This document shows, piece by piece, positions 21,001 to 30,217 of a stretch of 39,862 nucleotides of DNA. A program made the translations under genes and the position numbers. Every line of letters begins with the position of its first letter. Position 1 is the first letter of the stretch. Source of the stretch: Apostichopus leukothele (Eukaryota; Echinodermata; Holothuroidea; Aspidochirotida; Stichopodidae); contig JAAAKB020000001.1 of the NCBI GenBank assembly GCA_010014835.2, positions 1,340,064-1,379,925 of the forward strand. The letters are read 5' to 3'. The notes beneath the pieces are model-generated. The model did not search any database and was not told the origin of the DNA. It saw only the letters and a program-made list of their open reading frames with translations.

Positions 21001-24000
21001 GATCATGGTACGGTGGTGGTAACCTTTCTGACCTGCACGAGCTACACCATAACCTACACGGGCTGGATGCCATGCACCAATGCAAGCAACTTTCCTCAAA
21101 CCCTTGTGGGTCTTCCTGGGCAGTTTCTTGGTACCCCATCGAGACGTCACACCTGTTTGTGGAAATGAAGCCACGTAACGTAAATCCAGGAAGGAAGTTG
21201 AGCAATCCATCACTCAAAAGATCATTGGTTAACTAACAGTCATGGAGGTTGACAAAATCATGTCAAAGTAACATCAGAAGGAAAGCAGCAGTAGGATATG
21301 ATTCTGCATTTTGTATCAGACAGGCATCCATTCCTCATCACATGTTACTCAACAAGATTTACTCAATAACTGTAATAATAAAGTCATAAACAGAGCCCAC
21401 ACCGAGTGCTTTGAAGAAAAAGTTAATACCTTTGTTCTGAACTTCAGGCTACCTCAAAACAACAATTTCTATACGACATTCAGCTGAAAATACGTATCTT
21501 AACATTTCACTGAACATTTGAGTGCCATTTGCTTGGTTGCACTGTAATAATGCTTACAATGACAATAAGACTCCAAACAAGAAGGGCAGTATACTGCTCA
21601 TGGAAATGCAAACATTTTTATTTCAAGAACTGACCTTTGAACCCTTTGCCCTTGGTGACACCAATGATGTCGATCAGCTCATCCCGGGCAAAGACCTCCT
21701 TGACAAGAAGAGGCTTTTCCAGATGTTCCCTGGCCCATTCAATCTTGTCGGCTACAGAGCCACCATTCAGCTGTATCTCCATGATGTGAGATTTCTTCTG
21801 GCTCATGCTCAACAGTTTCATCTGAGGAAATTGACAAATTTATGAAGAAATAATTAAGAAATAAAAATTCCAGAAAGTGTAATCCAGTATGAGAGTTTCA
21901 CTTCAGAAAATTCACCAATCTAGACACGTCAAGACTGGCATGGGATGTTATTACAGTCAATGGATTTGAATCAAGTCAAAGTAACATCAGAAGGAAAGCA
22001 GCAGTAGGATATGATTCTACATTATGTATCAGACAGGCATCCATTCCTCATCACATGTTACTTGAGTTTTGACCCTTCTTACTACAAAGCTGCAAAGTAA
22101 CCTACACCCTTGACCACATGTATATTATTAAATGGTAAAGGGGAAGGTTCATTCTTTCTCTTGAGTATATCATCTAAAATGTAAAGATCCTTCCACAGCT
22201 ATATCATATGCTAATAGAATAGTAACACAACATTCATGAGTAACACAGCAACCAACACCACAAGTCACGACAAAATTAATACTTGAACATTACAGAATCC
22301 TTCCATGGATCTATTTAACAACTATTTTACCACATCCAATAAACCTGTGGGAACTCCAAAACTTTAACAAGCACCAACTTTTGTGACAATTTCGTTAAAT
22401 TTCATGGTAACGGAGATGATGGCACTAACCTGCGTGTGAGCAATGACACGGATGACCTTGCAGTACTTCCTCATGGAGCGAATGTCCTTCTCAATCTGCT
22501 TCTTGCCGGCTTCATCTGCCCACTTCTTGGATGCCTTGGTGAAAGCCTTCTTCTTAGAACGATACCTGATCAATTACATACAAGGGGGAACAGAAGGGTC
22601 ACCCTATATCCCAAATGGAGGGCTTCATCATTGAGCAGACTTGCTAATCTCAGTATCCATTTGGTCAATTTTCCAGTGGGACATATAGTCGCACGAAAAT
22701 ATTCGCACAAATGAATGACCTACTTCACAGCGGTGTGCTCAATGAGAGGAAGCCCTTTGATGGGTACTCATGTTGGATATGAAATCCACACAGAGGAGTA
22801 TGGGTCAATGAAACGGCTGGCCCTCATCAGCATAGAATACTGAGAGGAGGGCCGGATCTCCCAAGAAGATGGAGAATCATTAGTATTTGTTGACAATGAA
22901 GCAATTACACTTAAATAGTGATGCAAAGTAGCGTACACAAACACAAAACAACACATCTGGCTTATTTCATTACCACCACAATGCTTGACCCTATATTGAT
23001 ATACAGAATTTTTTTTTGACCTATTAATGTACTACATCTATGAAGGTTGTTGCAAATGTGTCCAAATTATGCCATATTTATATCACATCATACGAATAGC
23101 CTGTATGTGAAATGCACTTTCAACAGTAAAATCACTGATAATGAAAACCTTCAATATGTTCAAACTCTTTACCAGTTCTTGTAGAAGCGTCGCTTGCATT
23201 CTTCGCTGATGTGCTCCGCAAAAATGGTCTTGATTGGGCGAAGTCCATGTGGAGTCTCAATGTAGCCAACGAATCCAACCAAGATCATGGGCGGAGTCTC
23301 TACGATGGAGACACCTTCAACCACCTCTTTCTTATTCACCTCTGATGAGCAAAGAAAATTCATCTTTGAAACATTTCAATGTGGGGTTACTAAAGTTCAG
23401 GGGTCCTCAAAATTCAGGCCAGGGGAATCTGCTGTTTTTACCAGTAGAACAAAACAGCATTTGCACCCTTTTGCCAGTACAAAATTACTGTTGCATTTGT
23501 AAAGTGGTATTAATGCAAGGAACTTGCAAGTGGCTAAGATTGAGAAGTGCTAGACTTGTTCATGACCCTCTTACAATTATCAAAGCAGATCTAGTATGAA
23601 TAAAGGAATACGATAAGAATAATGTAGGAAGAACATCTTACAAACAGTAAGTAAATATAATTTTTTAAAACAACAAAAATGTAAATTTCAACTAGAACAG
23701 TACATGTTAAGAGTTTCTATCTGGAGTGACTTACTTGAACCAGGTTTATCAACTTCACGAACGATGTGGGTCATGCCAGCCTTGTAACCAATGAAGGCTG
23801 TAAGATGAACAGGCTTTTTTGGGTCATCTTTGGGGAAAGACCTGACTCTACCACGATGATGGCGACATCGCTTCCTTGGGAGAAAGCCCAAGGAACCGTG
23901 CCTTGGCGCTGAGAATTTCCTATGGGACTGAAGAGAAAACAAAATACATACATTACAATGATGAATCTATGACAAGGACTGATCGCATAAGTAATAGGCC

Positions 24001-24467
24001 AATTCTATTTCTTAAAATTAGAATTTGGAGTTGAAAAATTCACTTTGAACGACTACGAAGCACTTTCAATCTGATACTCTCCTGAAGCACTGTAAATTTA
24101 AGTCACGGACAGGAATGAAAATAAAGTATTGAGTGGCATGAATTAATTCTGGATGTATCAATCATTTTCTAAGTAATAATGGAAGCAAAAATACTCCAAC
24201 AGTGAACAGGCAATGTATCAACTATCACAGTTCATCAAGTTTTACCACCTAGTATGTACAGTATGTTGGGTCGTGGCAATAACCAAAAGTCGTAACATTG
24301 TCCTCCAAAACTTCAAGAAAAGCTACAAAGTAAATATGTTAAGTACTTATAACTGAATTAAATTATAAAAAAAGTGATGAACTATTCAAAACTGAAAATA
24401 TTTGGAGAGGATTGCCCCGCAATATCAATATTTTGAAGGATTTAAATTGAGCTGTTTAAAGTACCAT
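18082..24467 (-). CDS. RPL3: 60S ribosomal protein L3 (uL3), nine coding exons
   Basis: uL3 is a core protein of the large ribosomal subunit; its central loop reaches the peptidyl transferase centre. Coding exons on the minus strand are 24465-24467 (ATG only), 23735-23927, 23173-23341, 22430-22565, 21635-21821, 20890-21152, 20077-20172, 19257-19376 and 18082-18144. All have GT-AG borders and compatible phases and give 409 residues (human 403). The N-terminus ([20 protein letters not shown]) is nearly invariant. The loop reads [19 protein letters not shown] and AWHPARV; H245, the position methylated in human and yeast uL3, and W257 of the tryptophan finger are both present. The C-terminus is a short Ala/Glu tail ([11 protein letters not shown]) unlike the human ending. 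The start fits the ATG-exon layout known for ribosomal protein genes. Introns 4-7 host snoRNAs. It diverges from NDUFB10. Confidence 0.97.
19586..19667 (-). ncRNA. C/D box snoRNA, copy 1 (RPL3 intron 7), SNORD83-like
   Basis: On the minus strand: stem GTAACAT, C box GTGATGA (19654-19660), an internal CTGA as D' (19634-19637), D box CTGA (19592-19595), then ATGTTAC, which pairs with the first stem (7 bp). The sequence before the D box, CTACTGCTGCTTTCCTT, resembles that of human SNORD83, which is also carried in RPL3 introns; this comparison is from memory. It has one extra base in the D' guide compared with the other three copies. No rRNA target is assigned. Confidence 0.8.
20662..20740 (-). 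ncRNA. C/D box snoRNA, copy 2 (RPL3 intron 6), SNORD83-like
   Basis: Same stem, C box (20727-20733) and D box (20668-20671). It is two bases shorter than copies 3 and 4 between D' and D. It shares more than 15 bases of flank on each side with copy 4 (for example TTGAGTTTTGACCCTTC), so these two copies form one subtype. Confidence 0.8.
21268..21348 (-). ncRNA. C/D box snoRNA, copy 3 (RPL3 intron 5), SNORD83-like
   Basis: C box at 21335-21341, D box at 21274-21277, same 7-bp terminal stem. Its flanks (AAAATCATGTCAAA on one side, CAACAA on the other) and interior match copy 1, giving a second subtype. It lies 115 bases from the 3' splice site. Confidence 0.82.
21981..22061 (-). ncRNA. C/D box snoRNA, copy 4 (RPL3 intron 4), SNORD83-like
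   Basis: C box at 22048-22054, D box at 21987-21990. The terminal stem extends to AAGTAACAT/ATGTTACTT (9 bp). It belongs to the same subtype as copy 2, with shared flanks from 21956 to 22078. Confidence 0.82.
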
Positions 24468-24489
24468 TGCGCTGTCTCCGGTCTTCACA

Positions 24490-24497
24490 CGAAAAGG
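24490..24497 (-). promoter_or_regulatory. Probable RPL3 transcription start with 5' TOP tract
   Basis: Read on the minus strand, CCTTTTC lies about 30 bases before the ATG. Vertebrate and echinoderm ribosomal protein mRNAs begin with C followed by pyrimidines (terminal oligopyrimidine), which links translation to mTOR signalling. The short leader fits. The exact start base is inferred. Confidence 0.5.
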
Positions 24498-24854
24498 ACA
24501 TTTCACATGTTCAGCAGTGGCAAGGTGCTATATGGATTGGAGTAAATACTATTTTAATTTAACTTGAAATTGTATATTTTTAAAATTTTAAGCATAAATA
24601 TTTGATAGTATTAATTTAATATCATTGCTATATTAGCTCTTTCATAAATTATAATTATTTTTTACTTAAATCAATTATTTCGTGAACGGTCATCAAAAAT
24701 TTGTGTAAACACGACTTATAACCTAAAACCTATCTAGCCTAAAACTGATCTGAATTTTGATAACTGGATTCTATGGTTTTTGTGCACTGTGCTTGTGCGC
24801 TATCCAACAAAACGAGATAAAACACACAAAACTAGTGAATGAAATCTTTTAAAG
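24498..24854. promoter_or_regulatory. Bidirectional promoter between RPL3 and NDUFB10
   Basis: About 360 bases separate the probable RPL3 start from the NDUFB10 start codon on the opposite strand. The stretch is AT-rich and has no TATA box placed clearly for either gene. A shared promoter is inferred from the spacing. Confidence 0.6.
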
Positions 24855-27800
24855 ATGTCTGTCGGAGATTTCTTGAACAAATTGGTATACTACACAGTTG
24901 ATGGACCTGTAACAGCTATTAGAGGTATATTATAAATCTGAATTTGCTATATTAACCTAGGCCTAGCCTAGGCCTAGCCTACCTTCAACGTTATGCTACT
25001 TGCTGGGCCCAGGCTAGCCTATTTGGGGGCCATGTCATTCCGCCATCGGTACATTCCGCATTATGAAATGTTCTCTTTCCGCCATAGAAAAAGTGCCTTT
25101 CCGCTATGTTACCCCGATGGCGGTAAAGCACTTTTGTATGGCAGAAAGAGCACATTGTGGGTGCACTGTAGGGCTATATGCACTGTATATATTGCTTTGC
25201 TTCACACTACCCAGGCCCGCAAAATCCACAAAATCGGTCATTTAAATTGACAATCAGATTCGGCCATGGCGGAAAGGATCGAAACCTATGGCGGAAAGGT
25301 ATGGCGGTATGTACCTATGGCGGAATGGCACTGTAACCGCCTAATTAACCTACTTACTCAATGCCCGGTTAGGCTTTATCCGTCAATTACTGCTAGGCCA
25401 AAGTTATATGCTGGTCTATAAAGTATAAATAGTACTAGTGTTAATAGGCTAGGTCAAGCCTAATGTTTTGGTACAGTTACAAGTTCAACCACAATAGGCC
25501 TACTTTGACTCATACCATAGAATTGGTCATACTAATTAGCGTCAACAGGCCCATTTCACGACAACTCAAGACAACAATTTTAAAATACCATCAAATACAA
25601 TGGTTGTAATCAGAGTGTATCTGGAAACACGTTTAAAACTGACTGAAACGATCGTGCATACATATTTTTCACGGGAAAAAATGTTTTTTTCGTAAAAATA
25701 GTAAACTTTCTCCGTCCGTAGAATTGGACGACGTGATGCTATTGCGCTTGCGCAATGACTTTGGACCACACCATTATACGTGAGCGGTACTGTAGGCTAT
25801 GCATATCGAATGTATGACATTGAGTCTCGTAACTAAGTACTTTGAACCATAGATGAAAGTTGAGGAAAACCCCGGTTGTAGTTACGATACCGGGATTCAT
25901 GTTGCAACACTACCGGTTGGTTGAAATCCGACTACCGCACAAAGCTAGAATGCATACATATGGCATTTGGACATCTTTGAAGGAAATTTAGTCTTTTGAT
26001 TCTGAACCAAAATTTAATCATCTTGGGCAACTACTGTAGAAGCCTGTTTAGTGTTAGTGTTAATGTTATTACCATTAAAATCATCCATGAATGATAATAA
26101 TAACTTATGGAACAAAAACAAAGCATAGCTTGTAATATATGTTGGTTATAACTATGGAATGCAGGCCCACTTGAGAGGTTTATCCTAGAACAGATATATA
26201 AAAATAATATTAATAAGTAATATTTATATAGCCCATATAGCGAAGCTGCTCAAAGCGCTCTACAAATGTAAAACCTAAAAACAAATAGTAACAAAACCTA
26301 ACTATTAAAAATATAGAACCAATAAGGCATACACACACTTTAGTCTTAATTTTTCCCTTCACCCTATTCAGGCAGCCACTCCAGAATAAAAGTCTGAATT
26401 TTTGGAATTGGATTTCTATTTTAAGGTTGCTTGTCACTCAGTATCCAAGCATTCATGCAGCCCTTTCCAGAATATTTTTCCAAATTTTTCCACACTCTGC
26501 TTTTGGGCACCCACTTCATGATTTTAGTCTTCGGCTGTAATAGACTCTTCATTTTGATGAATGAATGAAAACTTACAAAACCACAATGTTGGGTCATTCT
26601 CAAATTAAATTCTTGGACTAAGCTTGCCCTGCAGTGTTTTAATCTAACATGGTGTTTCAAACTTTTTAGCCTTAGAAACAAACCCCAAGTATATACACTC
26701 ACAACTAAGCCTATGCAAAACATAACAAACAAATTGTACTTGAATACAAATATATTTTTCTCTCTTTTCAAAACAACCACCACTTCCTCTCTAAGGAACC
26801 AAACTTTCCTTCGTTGCAATAAATTGGTACAGAGTTTAACAACATTTCTATTACTGAGATGTTCATGCTAAAAATATTCAACAGTGCTTTTCCAAAATTT
26901 CCTATGATTTGATTGGCAAACAGTCCCAAAATTGTCCGCAAACATTCTTGCATCTTCAGTGCTCACTGAACACAAAGTATGTTTGGAACTGCAACTAAAT
27001 TGTAATGTTTCTTTTTCATTTGTAAACAGCAATATTTGTAGTACTACAGGCTATTATGTGTGTGCACTCTAATATCATAACATCAGGCCGTGTCACACAT
27101 TTTGACAAGAAACACTCATAAAAGGGGTCCGCTGGTGAATTTTTTATGTGACTATCATGTTATATTTGAATCACTCTTCTGATCACAAATGTTATGAACT
27201 TAGACAATGTGTTGATTTTATGGGAAGCTAACATCTCTGCTACTGAAAATGATTTTTTATATCACAATATCTAAACATAAAATTCATTCCAACATTTAAG
27301 GGGCTCAAATTAAATGATGATCGATCAAAAAGTGCAGTATGTTTCTGCTGAAATTCTCTGTCTAGACACTTGTTTTCTTGACGTGAATTTGCGACATTCA
27401 CTGCATATGCATGAAACATTTTCACACATACTATGTAAGGGAGTACAGTAGTGTGCATAGAGTAGTGTGCATTGCCTGAAGTCCAGGCCTCTGTAGATGG
27501 TAACTATTCTATGGTGTTAATTCCTGCATCACAATTTAACAGTCAAATTTGTTGTATATTAGTCATATCATTGACATTTCACATTGTTTCATTTCTTCGT
27601 GCAGATTATAAGGTTGTCACTATATATACTGTTGGCACAAGCCATTGTACCGTCAGGAGTCGTTATGACTAAGTATTGTGTATTCTTGTAGATGAATTGT
27701 AAGATGAACGTTTTCATGGTGGAACTGCATAGGCGCAAACATTTTAGAGATGTAACATGTTGCGTCTGCGGGACGCAAGTTTAAAATCCTTCTAACGATA

Positions 27801-30217
27801 CTGGTAGATCTGTCTTGCGTGTAGAACTATTGCACATATATTTGCTCCTGTTACATTTAATGATGGCTGCTATCATTGACAGTAGCTTTCAGTATGATGG
27901 TGTCCTCAATGTTCGATTTCAGTTACTAACCTGAGTAATCTCTACGCTGAGAATTAAAAATTTACTTCAAGTTGTTGAAATACAGTGAATCTGTTAATCA
28001 TATTTCATGAATAAATATTCTCTCTTCTACGCAGGGTTCATAGAAAGGCAACATGAAAACCAAGAACCCTTTTACTACTACCACAGACGATACAGAAGGG
28101 TTCCTGGTGTTGAGGACTGTCTTGAGGGTGACCATGTTTGTATATATGAAGCAGATATGCAGTTTAAAAGAGACAGGTTAGTTCTCTCTGTATGAAATAA
28201 CACACCATCTGATATGTTGGTCATTCAGTAATTTCAGTGTATTCATGCATCAAGATTCTCTAAACTTTGTTTTTAGGGTTGAGGTTTGGAAAGTCTGCAA
28301 GTGGATTGACAGAAGTAAGAAACTGAGTTCAAATACCTGTCGTATTGACACTGGTATTTTGCCTACTCTACAGTCATGGGTGCAGCACTAGTCGCTCATT
28401 ATTGTGACTGGATTCTGACGAGTTGAAAATGGTATGACAAACCGCGATGGCGTTTTGCAGAGAGAAAACAAATTAGGATATATCGATATGGAAATATCTC
28501 GACATCCCTTTATAAACCTCCACCAGTCACCAGTCACCAGATAATGTCAAACTCAAAACATATTGCTACTTCAACATATAACCATGAGCATAAATACTAT
28601 TGTATTCATTTACATAGTTTCACAATTTCAAGGGAACATTCTGGTAACTTGTATTGTTTACAACAAATGCATTTACAGTAACAGTTCTTTGAATTGGGTG
28701 CCAATTATTACCAAATCTACACATTAATTTTGAATCAAAGAATGGATTTCTCAAGTAATCAAACTAAAGGGAACATTTAATTAATTAGACAGTAATTAAT
28801 CAAAATCTGTTGTCGCCAGACAAGTTTTTGTACAAGGATTAAATTACATTCAAAGGTAAACAAAGTTGTGTTTTTCCCTTATTAGCACTACCTTGTAGGT
28901 ACACCTAATCATAGACCTAATTTATGGCCTAAATATGCCTGAGAATTTACCATTTCACATCTTTCATATTTCATTTATCAATGGTAGGAACCTGTTGCAT
29001 CAGAATGCATAATTGCATTCGCTGTACCTCATTTGTAACAACCTCTTGCTCATTGATATTTATGTATTCTTTTGTTCCTTTTTGTTTCATTTATTTTGCT
29101 GTTATCTTCCCATCATTTATTGTTGTATATTTTCCATTCCCAGGAAAGTTGAACAACAGATAATAAATCTTCTCAGAGAAGAGTTGAATGTCTGTTTTCG
29201 AACGGAAGGAGTGAATGCTCATCAGCTGTGTAAGAAGGAATTGGAAGACTTTGAGCAAGCCAGTGATAATTATGAAACAAAATGTAAGTTTTTGTTTAAT
29301 GGTAGAACAAAACCTCATGCTTTAAACATATATATTGTACAGACCGAATAAAGACAAGCACATCAATCCAAGTAAATAATATTGTACTGTTGGTGAGATA
29401 AAAAAAATTGAAATTTGTTAATTTATTTGGAAAATACTGTACATAGCTTAATTATTTGCTACATCATCATGGGTGACACATAGTATGACCATAGTTTTTT
29501 GTTTTTTAACCAATGTAATTTATGCTTTTGAGTCATTTCGATCATATCATTGTTTTGGTGCTTTCCTCTGTGGCATTTGTTTTGCTATTGTTCAGAATGA
29601 GATTTCTACACTCTTTGTGAAGTGTACTTTATGTCACATATCAGTGCAAGCCCAAAATGATGTGCCTGCTAAGCCACTAATTTTAAAAGTATAATTTCCT
29701 GCCGAGGAGATGATATGTCACTACTGCTACATTTTTTTAATATTAAACCGAAATAATAGAATCATATTTTTCTTCATTTACAGTAGGGCATGATTAGCCA
29801 CAAAAAATAAATAGTTGAGCTGATATAGGTAACTGTAACAAAGTTTCTTAGATCTGGATAGTGAGGAGTTGAACCTAGCCTTGCAAATTCATGTCATTGT
29901 CTGATTTTACCTATGTGAGAAACACATCGAGAGAATTGCTAGCGCATCTTAAGTTGGTGCCAACTTTCCATCGCTATGATGAAATCATGAAATAATGGAA
30001 CTGTGCGTCATAAATAATTGGTACTGTGCCATAACACATTACCAGGTCATGCTATTATTGATTATTGGAAACTTGTATGATACTGATAATGAGAATTTTG
30101 AATTTTTTGTCACTCACAGATGGAGAATTAGGATATGCATCCACATCCTTTAGATGTTTGATGAAGCAAAAACAGAGGATGATGAGAGAAAGGCAACGAG
30201 AAAAAGAGGCCGCATAA
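24855..30217 (+). CDS. NDUFB10: NADH dehydrogenase (ubiquinone) 1 beta subcomplex subunit 10, four coding exons
   Basis: An accessory subunit of the membrane arm of respiratory complex I, on the intermembrane-space face of the inner mitochondrial membrane. Exons are 24855-24924, 28035-28176, 29144-29283 and 30120-30217, all GT-AG and in phase, giving 149 residues. Conserved blocks in order are [59 protein letters not shown], and a basic tail [17 protein letters not shown]. The cysteines C-x6-C (DCLEGDHVC) and C-x11-C ([13 protein letters not shown]) match the disulfide-forming pairs of the family. An in-frame TGA at 24840-24842 fixes the start, so the protein lacks about 23 N-terminal residues of the human form (172). 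AATAAA at 30712 and 31069 could end the mRNA. Confidence 0.94.
24957..24983. repeat. Cluster of CTAGGCCTAG palindromes
   Basis: Overlapping CCTAGGCCTAGCC units lie 33 bases after the first NDUFB10 exon. Similar clusters occur at 38605-38622 and 39494-39780, again next to first exons. Confidence 0.8.
25031..25332. mobile_element. CCGCCAT-rich inverted-repeat (MITE-like) element
   Basis: Near-perfect inverted ends of 24 bases (25036-25059 and 25304-25327, 22 matching) frame about 300 bases. Within them the word TTCCGCCAT, or its complement ATGGCGGAA, recurs about nine times, four or five in each half and pointing toward each other (for example CTTTCCGCCATAG near 25076 and CTATGGCGGAAAGG near 25287). 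Repeated subterminal words usually bind a transposase. The outer right end reads CAGTGCCATT on the reverse strand, like hAT ends, but I see no target duplication. There is no coding capacity. Confidence 0.7.
26206..26270 (+). repeat. Short sequence resembling a widespread invertebrate repeat tail
   Basis: AATATTTATATAGCCCATAT, then CTCAAAGCGCTCTACAAATG, looks like the TTTATATAGCGC...CTCAAAGCGCTTTACA segment often found in marine invertebrate repeats. This is from memory and the boundaries are uncertain. Confidence 0.35.
28177..29143 (+). other. NDUFB10 intron 2
   Basis: 967 bases, donor GTTAGT, acceptor TTCCCAG. Nothing further recognised. Confidence 0.9.
29284..30119 (+). other. NDUFB10 intron 3
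   Basis: 836 bases, donor GTAAGT, acceptor CACTCACAG. Nothing further recognised. Confidence 0.9.

Larger units (their letters stand above)
24925..28034 (+). other. NDUFB10 intron 1
   Basis: A long intron (3,110 bases) with donor GTATAT and acceptor CTACGCAG. It contains a TAGGCCTA cluster (24957-24983), the CCGCCAT-rich element (25031-25332), a 16-base near-palindrome ATTGCGCTTGCGCAAT (25741-25756) and a short sequence like a common invertebrate repeat tail (26206-26270). No other gene is seen in it. Confidence 0.85.

Noticed and set aside
20863-21168. A 101-codon open frame on the plus strand
   Set aside because: Antisense shadow of RPL3 exon 6.
21522-21845. A 107-codon open frame on the plus strand
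   Set aside because: It is the antisense shadow of RPL3 exon 5 plus intron sequence.
22566-23172. A C box-like ATGATGA in RPL3 intron 3
   Set aside because: No CTGA lies downstream within the remaining intron, so no C/D snoRNA can be drawn.
23928-24464. A SNORD43-like snoRNA in RPL3 intron 1, as in mammals
   Set aside because: No C box with a properly placed D box and terminal stem was found on the minus strand, and no resemblance to the SNORD43 guide.
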